Below are positions 9,071 through 15,775 of a stretch of DNA of 64,000 bases, in pieces. Numbering within the stretch: position 1 is the stretch's first letter; each line of letters opens with the position of its first letter. The stretch comes from Candidatus Iainarchaeum sp. (lineage in GTDB: Archaea > Iainarchaeota > Iainarchaeia > Iainarchaeales > UBA10219): NCBI GenBank assembly GCA_018304425.1, contig JAGVWE010000005.1, positions 62,001 to 126,000 of the forward strand, given 5' to 3'. The notes under the pieces were generated by a model. The model was not told the DNA's origin. It ran no database searches and saw nothing but the letters and a program-made list of their open reading frames with translations. A program made the position numbers and the translations under genes.

Positions 9071-9772
9071 ATGCACGCACAACAAATCCAACTCCAAGAA
9101 GAGAAACCGTTGAGGCCTGCAGTCACGAAAAAAATCGAGGCGCTGGGCAAGGAAATAGAGGGCGTTAAAACCGAGCGGGAACTAAAGGACTTTGCCTTGT
9201 TCTTCGGCCTCTTGGCTGCCTCGGTCCTTGGCCGCGTGGCCTTGAAGTACGTTCCCTCCGGCCTCCCCTCCGTGGAACCCATCATCCCCTTCGCGGTGCT
9301 GGCCGGCCTCCTCTTCGGCGTCAAGGAAGGCTTCGTCTTGGGCAGTTCCGCTTACGTGGTCTCCAATTTCTTCGTGCCCGGCCTCCAAGGCCCTTGGACG
9401 GTCTTCCAAGCCCTGGGAGCCGGTTTGGCTGGCTTGTTTGGCGGCGTGCACCGGGGTTTCGGAAAGCCCACCGGCAAAGCCCTGATAGCGTTAACGGTTT
9501 TCGGAACCCTCGTGTTCGAGTTAATCGTGAACGTGTCCGGCGGCCTGCTCGGCATCGGATGGTTTACGGGCCTGATGGGGTTGCCCCTTTACTTCCTGAC
9601 TTCGCTGCCCTTTTCCGCCGTGCACACCCTGACTAACGCGGGCTTTGCTGCGTTCTTGAAGCCCCTGCTTTCGCTGAGGAAAAACGATGAACAAAAATTC
9701 AGCCTGGTCAGCCTTACTCGTGCTGTTAACGGTAAGCGCCTTACTGTCCGGATGCTTAAGTCAAACGAATGA
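9071..9772 (+). CDS. ECF transporter S-component-like membrane protein
   Basis: This 233-residue protein has about 5-6 hydrophobic helices after a charged 40-residue N-terminus and resembles substrate-binding S components of ECF vitamin transporters. It shares W-T-x-F/Y-Q-x-L-G and GTLVFEL with the gene at 10085, so the two are paralogues. Position after cobO suggests cobalamin or a precursor as substrate; this is inference. No ECF ATPase or T component lies in the window. The C-terminal 86 bases overlap the start of the lipoprotein gene in another frame, an unusually long same-strand overlap. A frameshift that extended this gene is possible, since its last ~28 residues look non-conserved and hydrophilic. 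Confidence 0.78.
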   Translation: MHAQQIQLQEEKPLRPAVTKKIEALGKEIEGVKTERELKDFALFFGLLAASVLGRVALKYVPSGLPSVEPIIPFAVLAGLLFGVKEGFVLGSSAYVVSNFFVPGLQGPWTVFQALGAGLAGLFGGVHRGFGKPTGKALIALTVFGTLVFELIVNVSGGLLGIGWFTGLMGLPLYFLTSLPFSAVHTLTNAGFAAFLKPLLSLRKNDEQKFSLVSLTRAVNGKRLTVRMLKSNE

Positions 9773-10085
9773 CGGCACCCAACCGGTTTCGGTCTCCGTT
9801 TCCGTGGTGGCGGACGGGCAAGTGCTGGCCCAGGCAAGCGGTTCCTTTCCTGCGGGCACCACGGCCTTGGATGCCTTGAAGCCACTCATTCCCTTGGCCT
9901 ACACGGACTCCCCCCTGGGAGCCTTTGTGACTTCGGTGGCAGGCAAGCCCGCGCCCGACGATTACTATTGGGCGCTCTACGTGGACGACGAGTACGCGAA
10001 GGTCGGCGTGAGCATGCTTCGACTGGAAAAAGAAACGCGCCTCGAGTGGCGGCTGGAAAAAATCGTAGACGCGCAGGTGAGCTGA
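9687..10085 (+). CDS. DUF4430 (transcobalamin-like domain) lipoprotein
   Basis: This 132-residue protein has a clear lipoprotein signal (LLVLLTVSALLSGC, lipid Cys at 23) and a single DUF4430 domain, the fold related to the C-terminal domain of eukaryotic transcobalamin and intrinsic factor. The signature is YYWALYVDDEYAKVGV followed by a closing LEWRLE strand. Proteins with this domain are often found with ECF or cobalamin uptake genes. It is placed between two paralogous ECF S-like genes, overlapping the first by 86 bases and the second by one (TGATG). It probably holds a corrinoid outside the cell and hands it to the membrane component. Direct cobalamin binding is inferred, not shown. Confidence 0.82.
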   Translation: MNKNSAWSALLVLLTVSALLSGCLSQTNDGTQPVSVSVSVVADGQVLAQASGSFPAGTTALDALKPLIPLAYTDSPLGAFVTSVAGKPAPDDYYWALYVDDEYAKVGVSMLRLEKETRLEWRLEKIVDAQVS

Positions 10086-10570
10086 TGGCCAAGCCCAGCG
10101 AGGACCGCTTTTTCTTGCTGCTCCTGGTAGCCGTGTTGGGCCGGCTCCTCCTCCTGCCCCTGCCCTCCATCAAGCCCATCCTTCCGATCATCGTCTTCAC
10201 GGCCCTCTCCCTGGGCCTGGACCAGGGCCTCTTGATGGCGTTCCTAGGGTTTTTCCTCTCCAACCTGGTCATTGACGGCATCTCCGGCTATGGCTTTGGG
10301 AGTTGGACGATTTACCAGGTCCTGGGCGGGGCCTTGGCTGCCTACACCGCCACCCTGGTCGCTGGGCGCAGGCCCGTGACTTCCATGGACCTCGTCAACG
10401 CCACCCTGGCCGGCACCCTGGTCTTCGAGCTCACCATCAACTTCGGCAGCGCAGGAGGCCTGGACATCGAATACTTTTTGGGCTCGCTGCCCTTTGCTTT
10501 GGCCCACCTGGCGGGAAACCTGGTGTTCGCCGTCCTCTTGAGCGGGTTTTTGCCGAAGACTTCACATTAG
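10085..10570 (+). CDS. ECF transporter S-component-like membrane protein, second copy
   Basis: This 161-residue membrane protein has about five hydrophobic helices and is the short paralogue of the protein at 9071. Shared motifs are SWTIYQVLGG and GTLVFELTIN. The start ATG shares one base with the upstream stop, so it is translationally coupled to the DUF4430 lipoprotein. A two-protein arrangement around one extracellular lipoprotein suggests either a heteromeric S unit or two related substrates. The last nine bases overlap the convergent DUF554 gene. The upstream in-frame extension back to 9968 lies inside the DUF4430 gene and is ignored. Confidence 0.76.
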   Translation: MAKPSEDRFFLLLLVAVLGRLLLLPLPSIKPILPIIVFTALSLGLDQGLLMAFLGFFLSNLVIDGISGYGFGSWTIYQVLGGALAAYTATLVAGRRPVTSMDLVNATLAGTLVFELTINFGSAGGLDIEYFLGSLPFALAHLAGNLVFAVLLSGFLPKTSH

Positions 10571-11212
10571 TTGGCTGAACGCAACGGCCAGCACCAACGC
10601 AGGCAGGTAGTTCGCGACTTTCACGGGCTTGAGTTCCAGGAGGTTCAGGGCCAGGCCCAGCAGGAGGATGCTGCTGACACCGGTCAGGTTGGCGAGGGCG
10701 TGCGGGGAGAAAAATGGTTTGAGCGTGCCAGCGAGCAACGTCAATCCCCCTTGGAACAACAGAAGCGGTACGGCGGTCAAGGCGATGATCGGGCCCGCGG
10801 TGGCGGCGAAGGCCACCGCGGAAAAGAAGTCCAGAGCCGACTTGGAGTACAGCAGGCTGGCGTCTCCCTTCAAGCCGTCGTTGAGCGCACCCAGAATGGT
10901 GAGGGGGCCGACGCAGAACAAGAGAAAGGTGTTGAGCACCAGGCTCATGCCTTGCTCGCCGGTCGCGGGCGCGTGCCTGGTCAAGGACTGCAAGCGCGCA
11001 TCAATTCGCAGGCGCTCGCCGAGCGCGTGGCCGCCCAAAAGGCTGACCAGGACCACCAACGGGTTTTGGGCGGCGGACACGCCTTGGATGGCCAGGTACA
11101 AGGTCAACAATCCGATTGCGGCGAACTGGGCCTGACTAGTTTTCAGCCGCAGCCTAGCCCCCAACAAGCCCCCGGCGGCGACAGCGATGGTGTTTACCAC
11201 GGTTCCGAGCAT
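10562..11212 (-). CDS. DUF554 (YdfK-like) membrane protein
   Basis: This 216-residue protein has about six hydrophobic segments and the DUF554 opening GTVVNTIAVAAGGLLGARL, plus the conserved FCVGPLTILGALNDGLKGD block. The DUF554 family is widespread but its function is unknown; a transport role is usually guessed. ATG at 11212 lies about 25 bases from a CTAATTAG box (11234-11241) reading in this direction, so it is probably leaderless. It converges on the ECF S-like gene with a nine-base overlap and diverges from the Lrp regulator. Confidence 0.85.
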   Translation of the reverse strand: MLGTVVNTIAVAAGGLLGARLRLKTSQAQFAAIGLLTLYLAIQGVSAAQNPLVVLVSLLGGHALGERLRIDARLQSLTRHAPATGEQGMSLVLNTFLLFCVGPLTILGALNDGLKGDASLLYSKSALDFFSAVAFAATAGPIIALTAVPLLLFQGGLTLLAGTLKPFFSPHALANLTGVSSILLLGLALNLLELKPVKVANYLPALVLAVAFSQLM

Positions 11213-11264
11213 ACAATACTAGGGTTCGACCAACTAATTAGTCCTGCGCCTGGAGAAAACCCAG

Positions 11265-11274
11265 CTATTTATCA
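11265..11274 (+). promoter_or_regulatory. TATA box of the Lrp-family gene
   Basis: CTATTTATCA lies about 26-30 bases before the ATG at 11299 and predicts a leaderless message. It is separate from the CTATTAG-like box of the divergent DUF554 gene some 30 bases away. Confidence 0.45.
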
Positions 11275-11298
11275 TCCTTTTGCTGGAAAAACAATAAT

Positions 11299-11733
11299 AT
11301 GGATGAATTGGACCAGAAATTGGTGGAATTGCTTGCCCTAGACAGCCGCATCAAGGTGGCTGGGTTGGCCAAGAAGCTGAAAATACCGGCTTCCACGGCT
11401 GCCGCGCGGGTGGTGAAGCTCGTCAAGAGCGGGTTCCTCAAGCGGTTCACCATCGAATTGGATTACGAGAAGGCCGGCAAACCGTTGTTGGCCTTGTGCC
11501 AGGTGAGCGTGAGGCACTCCAAGAACGATCCCGACCAGACCATCCAAGCGCTGCTCAAGCTGGCGGACGTCCAGGAAATCTATTCCACGACCGGGGAATG
11601 GGATTTCACCATCGTCATCCGCACCCAAGACATCAAGTCCCTGAAGAAGCTGGTCACGTACGACCTCAAGGCCTCGCTGCCCGACATCGTGCGCTCGAAC
11701 ACGCTGATTGCGTTGGAATACGGGAAGAAATGA
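11299..11733 (+). CDS. Lrp/AsnC-family transcription regulator
   Basis: This 144-residue DNA-binding protein has the normal length of a single-unit Lrp/AsnC (feast/famine) regulator. Residues 2-60 form the winged helix (LDQKLVELLALDSRIKVAGLAKKL), and the rest is the RAM ligand domain with VQEIYSTTGEWDFTIVIR. Such proteins form octamers or dimers that sense amino acids or other small molecules. It sits between the B12-related block and a BtuF-like gene, so local control of those genes is possible but unproved. Its stop is two bases from the convergent stop of the BtuF-like gene. Confidence 0.9.
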   Translation: MDELDQKLVELLALDSRIKVAGLAKKLKIPASTAAARVVKLVKSGFLKRFTIELDYEKAGKPLLALCQVSVRHSKNDPDQTIQALLKLADVQEIYSTTGEWDFTIVIRTQDIKSLKKLVTYDLKASLPDIVRSNTLIALEYGKK

Positions 11734-11734
11734 G

Positions 11735-12505
11735 TTAGAAAATATCTGGATGAAATAGCGCGGCCAACCGCTTCGCCCCTTCGCCGAGGCGGGGGTCCGG
11801 GCTGTTGAGATAATTGTCGTCCAGCGAGTGCACGCGCCCGGTCTTGATGGCCGTGATGCCCTGCCAGCCTTCGCGGTTGCGAATCACACCCAAATCTTCC
11901 TTGCCACAGAACCCGCACCAGGCCGCAACGATGACCTCGGGGTCGAATTGCTGGACTTGTTCGGTGGACACCGGAGCCGAACGCATGCCGGGCCCGGCCA
12001 GCCCCGAGATGCCGCCCGCGGTTTCCACGATTTCGGGCACCCAGTTGCCGGAAGCGGTGGGCGGCTTGTGCCATTCCTCGACGTAGACGCGTTTCCTGGG
12101 CAGGCCCCGGGTCTGCTGCTGGATCCCCCTTAACTGCCTTTGAACCAGGTGCTGCAAGTCTTTGCCTGTTTGTGGCTCGCCCAAGGCCTTGCCGAGGTCG
12201 GCAAACGACTGCAAGACGTCTGACAAATCTTTCGGGTCGACGTGGAACACTTTCAACCCCCTTTCTTCCAAGACATCGGCAATGCGTTCCTGCAAGAACG
12301 TCGAGGTCAACACCAGGTCGGGCTTCAAGGCCGCGACCTTGTCGTAGTCCACGTCCAGCCAGCCCCCGACGATTACGGGCGGTTTCTTGGCGTCGAACTT
12401 CGGACAGAACCGCGTGCAGCCGACGATTTTGTCCTGCAAGCCCAGGCCCAAAACGATTTGCGTGTTGCTCGGCGCAAGCGAAACGATTTTCTTCGGTTCA
12501 GCCAA
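11735..12505 (-). CDS. BtuF-like corrinoid/metal-binding protein without signal peptide
   Basis: This 256-residue protein belongs to the helical-backbone substrate-binding family of BtuF and iron-complex receptors. The N-terminal lobe opens IVSLAPSNTQIVLGLGLQDKIVGCTRFCP and continues VDYDKVAALKPDLVLTST; the C-terminal lobe has PEVIVAAWCGFCGK. I chose TTG at 12505 because it starts the family domain and overlaps the DUF309 stop by eight bases; the frame further upstream is a shadow of DUF309. No signal peptide or lipid Cys is visible, so this copy seems cytoplasmic, and no BtuCD genes are nearby. It may bind corrinoid inside the cell. A missed N-terminal signal is unlikely given the tight overlap. 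Confidence 0.8.
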   Translation of the reverse strand: MAEPKKIVSLAPSNTQIVLGLGLQDKIVGCTRFCPKFDAKKPPVIVGGWLDVDYDKVAALKPDLVLTSTFLQERIADVLEERGLKVFHVDPKDLSDVLQSFADLGKALGEPQTGKDLQHLVQRQLRGIQQQTRGLPRKRVYVEEWHKPPTASGNWVPEIVETAGGISGLAGPGMRSAPVSTEQVQQFDPEVIVAAWCGFCGKEDLGVIRNREGWQGITAIKTGRVHSLDDNYLNSPDPRLGEGAKRLAALFHPDIF

Positions 12506-12860
12506 GTATAATCCCCTGGGTGAACTCGATGTGGGGGAAGCCTGGTGTGGTCTTTGAACGACCGATGGCATAATCCCACCAGCCCTCGAGGTCATCCCGC
12601 AGCTTCTGCAACTTGATTCCCTGGTACGGCGTGGGATACCCTTCCAACGACTGCCGCGCGTCCTGCAAGACCTTGAAGAACCCGCCCGCATTGCCGCGCT
12701 TGTGGTGTTCGAGCGCGACCGCAAATTGCAGGATGCCCTGGTAGAAGCGCTTGTCCTTTCCCTTCTCGACACGCCAAAGGACTTCCAAGACTTCATGGCA
12801 CTCGAAAAACTTTTGCTCGTTGAACAAGGCCACGGCCTCGCGAAGTTTCCCGCTTTCCAT
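12498..12860 (-). CDS. DUF309 protein
   Basis: This 120-residue helical protein has the DUF309 signature FFECHEVLEVLW, then FYQGILQFAVALEHHKRGN. The family is small and soluble with an unknown function; conserved Glu/His residues suggest metal binding. ATG at 12860 is preferred over upstream ATGs at 12884 and 12905 because it lies about 26 bases from a symmetric TATA-like box. It overlaps the downstream BtuF-like gene by eight bases and is probably co-transcribed with it. Confidence 0.82.
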   Translation of the reverse strand: MESGKLREAVALFNEQKFFECHEVLEVLWRVEKGKDKRFYQGILQFAVALEHHKRGNAGGFFKVLQDARQSLEGYPTPYQGIKLQKLRDDLEGWWDYAIGRSKTTPGFPHIEFTQGIILG

Positions 12861-12881
12861 GCCCAATGGAAAGGCCAAAAC

Positions 12882-12891
12882 CATTAAAATG
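12882..12891. promoter_or_regulatory. Second shared TATA element of a divergent promoter
   Basis: CATTAAAATG reads as a TATA-like box in both directions. It is about 26 bases from the DUF309 start (12860, minus) and about 33 from the YyaL-type start (12920, plus). It is the only AT-rich block between the two genes. Confidence 0.45.
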
Positions 12892-12919
12892 CGTTGCCAT
12901 CCCATCGCTTACGGGGAGC

Positions 12920-14608
12920 ATGACAGAACTCATTGAGTGGAACGAGTGGAAGCCCGAAACCTTCGAAAGGGCCCGGAAAGCCGATAAACTCGTGTTATTG
13001 GACCTTTCGGCCGTGTGGTGCCATTGGTGCCACGTCATGGACGAGACCAGTTACTCGGACAAAGGCTGTGCCCAGGTCATCAACGAGCAGTTCGTGCCAG
13101 TCAAGGTCTGGCTCGACCAGCGCCCGGACATCGGCGAGCGCTACAACCTGGGCGGTTACCCGACCACGGCCCTCCTGACGCCGGATGGAAAAATGGTGGG
13201 CGGCGGAACGTATATTCCGCCACGACAGCTCGCACCCTACCTTGCCAGCGTGAACGAGGAGTGGAAGAACAACCGCGCCGAGTTGCTGGCGCGCGCGGCC
13301 ACGCGCGTCGAAGAGCCCATCCCCTTCCGGGAACTGCCCGGGCAACTCGAGAAAAGCGCGCCCGAGCAAATCGCGAACCTGCTGAAAGCCGACTTCGACG
13401 AAGCCCATGGCGGCTTCGGCGACCAGCCCAAGTTTCCCGTGCCGGAAACCATCCAGTTTTGTTTGCTGCACTACCACGTCGCGAAAGACCGGCAGGCGCT
13501 GGCCATGGCCGAGAAGACCCTGCAAGGCATCACCGGCATCTTCGACGAAACCGCGGGTGGGTTCTACCGCTACTCGATGAACCGCGAGTGGTCGGTTCCG
13601 CATTTTGAGAAACTGCTGGAGCTGAACGCGGAGTTGCTGCACTGCTACCTGGACGCGCACCTGGTTACCCAGCGGCCGGACTTCAAGGCCATCGCCGAGC
13701 GCACGGTTGCCTATGTGGACAAGACCTTGTCCGACCCCCAGGGCTTTTTCTATGGTTCCCAGGACGCGGACGAAGCCTATTACCACGCCGCGCCGGATGA
13801 CCGGGCCAGGCACAAAGCGCCCTTCGTGGACCGAACCCTCTACGTGGACGCAAACGCCGCTATGGCCTCGTCTTACCTCAAGGCGGGGGTTTTACTGGAC
13901 CGGAAGGAACTCGTGGACCGGGGCTTGCGTTGCCTGGACTTCCTGCTGGCGCACTGCTTCGACCTCAAGAAAGGGGCCTGCCACTATGTTGATAGCCTGC
14001 GACCGCAAAAATACGGGTTGCTGATGGACAACGCCGCGCTGGCGAATGCGCTCATCGAGGGCTATGAGTATTCGGGCAACCCGCTTTACCTTTACAAGGC
14101 CCGGGAGGCCCTGGAATTTTTGGTTCAGAACTTCTGGAACGCCAAACGCAACGCCTTCAACGACGCATTGCCGGAAAAAAAGGCCATTGGCTTCCTCAAC
14201 GAGTCCCTTGCCCCCATCAAAGAGAACCTGTTGGCGGCCACGGCGTTGACGCGGCATGCGGCCATCCTGGGCGAGACCAAGTACAAGGAGATCGCCGAGC
14301 GCGTGTTGAAGACGTTCTCGCTTACCTACCACGAGCATGGGTTGTATGCTTCCCTGTATGGCCTGGCGCTGTACAAGTTCTTGAACCCGGTGGTCGTCAG
14401 TTTCTACTCGGCGAAGGTGGACGAGCAGGCCCTCGCCGACGCGCGCGCCTGCATGAAAGTGTTTGAGCCCCGCCGCTGCGTCAAATACGGGTCGGAAGTC
14501 CGGCACGGCCAACGCGCCTACCTGGCGTGTTCGAACAAGAAGTGCACGCCGATGCTGGCAAGCCTGGAGGAAGTGCTGGGGGAATTACGGGACGACGACC
14601 ACCGATAG
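12920..14608 (+). CDS. YyaL/DUF255-type protein: thioredoxin-like plus (alpha/alpha)6 domains
   Basis: This 562-residue protein matches the YyaL family. Residues 1-110 are thioredoxin-like, with AVWCHWCHVMDETSYSD carrying a CxxC pair; the rest is an all-helical barrel related to N-acylglucosamine 2-epimerases (GGFGDQPKFP, GGFYRYSMNREWSVPHFEKLL). The substrate is unknown. The family is normally about 650-700 residues, so this copy is somewhat short. A C-terminal Cys pair (ACSNKKC) is present. ATG at 12920 follows a GGGGAG purine tract and is chosen over an upstream in-frame ATG at 12866, which would run across the promoter. Confidence 0.85.
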   Translation: MTELIEWNEWKPETFERARKADKLVLLDLSAVWCHWCHVMDETSYSDKGCAQVINEQFVPVKVWLDQRPDIGERYNLGGYPTTALLTPDGKMVGGGTYIPPRQLAPYLASVNEEWKNNRAELLARAATRVEEPIPFRELPGQLEKSAPEQIANLLKADFDEAHGGFGDQPKFPVPETIQFCLLHYHVAKDRQALAMAEKTLQGITGIFDETAGGFYRYSMNREWSVPHFEKLLELNAELLHCYLDAHLVTQRPDFKAIAERTVAYVDKTLSDPQGFFYGSQDADEAYYHAAPDDRARHKAPFVDRTLYVDANAAMASSYLKAGVLLDRKELVDRGLRCLDFLLAHCFDLKKGACHYVDSLRPQKYGLLMDNAALANALIEGYEYSGNPLYLYKAREALEFLVQNFWNAKRNAFNDALPEKKAIGFLNESLAPIKENLLAATALTRHAAILGETKYKEIAERVLKTFSLTYHEHGLYASLYGLALYKFLNPVVVSFYSAKVDEQALADARACMKVFEPRRCVKYGSEVRHGQRAYLACSNKKCTPMLASLEEVLGELRDDDHR

Positions 14609-14654
14609 AACCAAAACAATAGCCTAATATAGTCCTTTAGTGCAATTTATTGCC

Positions 14655-15368
14655 ATGCGCTTTGCGTGGTGCCTCGCTGCCTTGCTCGTGCTTTTACTGC
14701 TTTTACTCGGCTGTACGAACCCGGCTCCGGCCACGCCCGGCCCCCTTCGGGGAAAAAGCCCACCCACGAATGGGGTTCCTTTGTTGCAAACACAAAGCTA
14801 CGCCTATTGTGAGGCGATGGACAACTACGATGACCAGGACGCGTGTTACCGGGGCTTGAACCTGGCGGCCTGTGACCTGCTGCCGAAAGACAAGGTGTCG
14901 TTCGCGGACGTTACCCAAGAAGACTGCTATTTCGCGGTGGCGCGTACCAGGGAAGACGCCTCGCTGTGTGGCAAAATGAAAGAAGGGGACGGCTGTTATG
15001 ACCGCATGGCCTTTGAACTGATGGATGAAAGCCTCTGTGACAAGATAAAGGACGCCTCAGAATGGCGATCGTTAAGGGGAAGCTGCTATATCGCGCTCGC
15101 GGCTGCCAAGAAAGACTTCGGACTGTGCACTAGGGCTGGATTCCCCGAGGAGAAACTCCGCTGGGGGGAATTCCTGTTTAAGAAATCCAGTTGCTATGGG
15201 CTGTTAGTACATGACGCTGACACCTGCCGGGGCCTCAAGGAAGTAGTCGAACAAGAAGCCTGCTTGGCCGGGTTGGTCCCAAGCACTCGGGACGTTTCCC
15301 TCTGCGAGGGACTCACGAACGCAGAAATCAGAGACTTCTGTTTCCTGGTGTGCCTAGACTGCAAGTAA
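14655..15368 (+). CDS. Lipoprotein with repeated Cys-pair motifs
   Basis: This 237-residue protein starts with a lipoprotein signal (LLVLLLLLLGC) and is then built of about five repeats of roughly 35 residues with the pattern D-x-SLC ... C-Y/F. Examples are EDASLCGKMKEGDGCYDRMA and DESLCDKIK...GSCYIALA. Each repeat has two Cys, which probably form one disulphide outside the cell. A similar unit occurs once in the protein at 49615. The family is not named to me. ATG at 14655 lies about 25 bases after a CCTAATATAG TATA element; GTG at 14640 is an alternative. Function is unknown; such repeats may bind partners at the surface. Confidence 0.75.
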   Translation: MRFAWCLAALLVLLLLLLGCTNPAPATPGPLRGKSPPTNGVPLLQTQSYAYCEAMDNYDDQDACYRGLNLAACDLLPKDKVSFADVTQEDCYFAVARTREDASLCGKMKEGDGCYDRMAFELMDESLCDKIKDASEWRSLRGSCYIALAAAKKDFGLCTRAGFPEEKLRWGEFLFKKSSCYGLLVHDADTCRGLKEVVEQEACLAGLVPSTRDVSLCEGLTNAEIRDFCFLVCLDCK

Positions 15369-15427
15369 TCAACCAAGTTGGATTTCCTCGTTCCCACAAT
15401 AGATGCATAGGCCAGAATGATGAACCC

Positions 15428-15499
15428 ATGCTTAAACCCGGCGACCAAGCCCCCGACTTCGAGGCCCTGGACACGAAGGACGAGAAGATAGAAGAATGA
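15428..15499 (+). pseudogene. Peroxiredoxin (Bcp/AhpC-like) N-terminal remnant
   Basis: A 23-codon open frame encodes MLKPGDQAPDFEALDTKDEK, which matches the first residues of Bcp-type peroxiredoxins (the usual LxxGDxAPDF start). It stops at 15499, two bases before the 3' end of the tRNA-Leu gene on the other strand. The peroxidatic Cys region and everything beyond is missing. The gene was probably cut by a recombination event at the tRNA 3' end. No remainder of it is seen in the window. Confidence 0.65.
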
Positions 15500-15500
15500 A

Positions 15501-15642
15501 TGCACGGGGGCGGATTCGAACCGCCGGAGGCACTAAGCCACGGGATCTCTCAAACCTTTTCCCTGGTTTTTCCCAAGGCTTTTTTGCCGCAGCAAAAAAG
15601 GCTTCTTGAGTCCCGCCCATTTAGCCACTTTGGTACCCGTGC
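15501..15642 (-). tRNA. tRNA-Leu(CAA) with anticodon-loop intron
   Basis: The acceptor stem GCACGGG/CCCGTGC closes the gene, with discriminator A at 15501. A long variable arm (GTGGCTTAGTGCCTC region) and the T-arm CGGCGGTTCGAATCCGCC follow. The anticodon CAA is at 15606-15608. The anticodon stem CGGGA/TCCCG is split by a 58-base intron (15547-15604) after position 37, the canonical archaeal site. A TATA element AATTTAAACC lies at 15667-15676, about 28 bases upstream of the 5' end. Confidence 0.9.
15547..15604 (-). other. tRNA-Leu intron
   Basis: The 58-base intron lies between positions 37 and 38. The exon bases CTCAA can pair with TTGAG near the intron 3' end, giving a bulge-helix-bulge-like context for the splicing endonuclease. 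The intron itself folds into a strong hairpin built from GCTTTTTTGC and GCAAAAAAGG. A near copy of that hairpin is in the 16S-tRNA-Ala spacer at about 62221-62252. Confidence 0.75.
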
Positions 15643-15700
15643 AGGCATAAATCTAACCGGAATAGCAATTTAAACCTACTTCTAGGCCACCCAAGAACGT

Positions 15701-15734
15701 CTTACGTTTTCTTTATCGATAGATAAAGCGTAAG
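15701..15734. promoter_or_regulatory. Palindromic operator candidate upstream of vapBC
   Basis: CTTACG and CTTTATC (15701-15717) pair with GATAAAG and CGTAAG (15722-15734), a 13-bp dyad interrupted by a 4-base bulge. It directly abuts a TATA-like GTTATTTATA (15735-15744). The placement fits autoregulation by the VapB/VapC complex. Confidence 0.5.
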
Positions 15735-15775
15735 TTATTTATAGGGGTTTGGGTATTATTCTGTAAGGTGATTTA

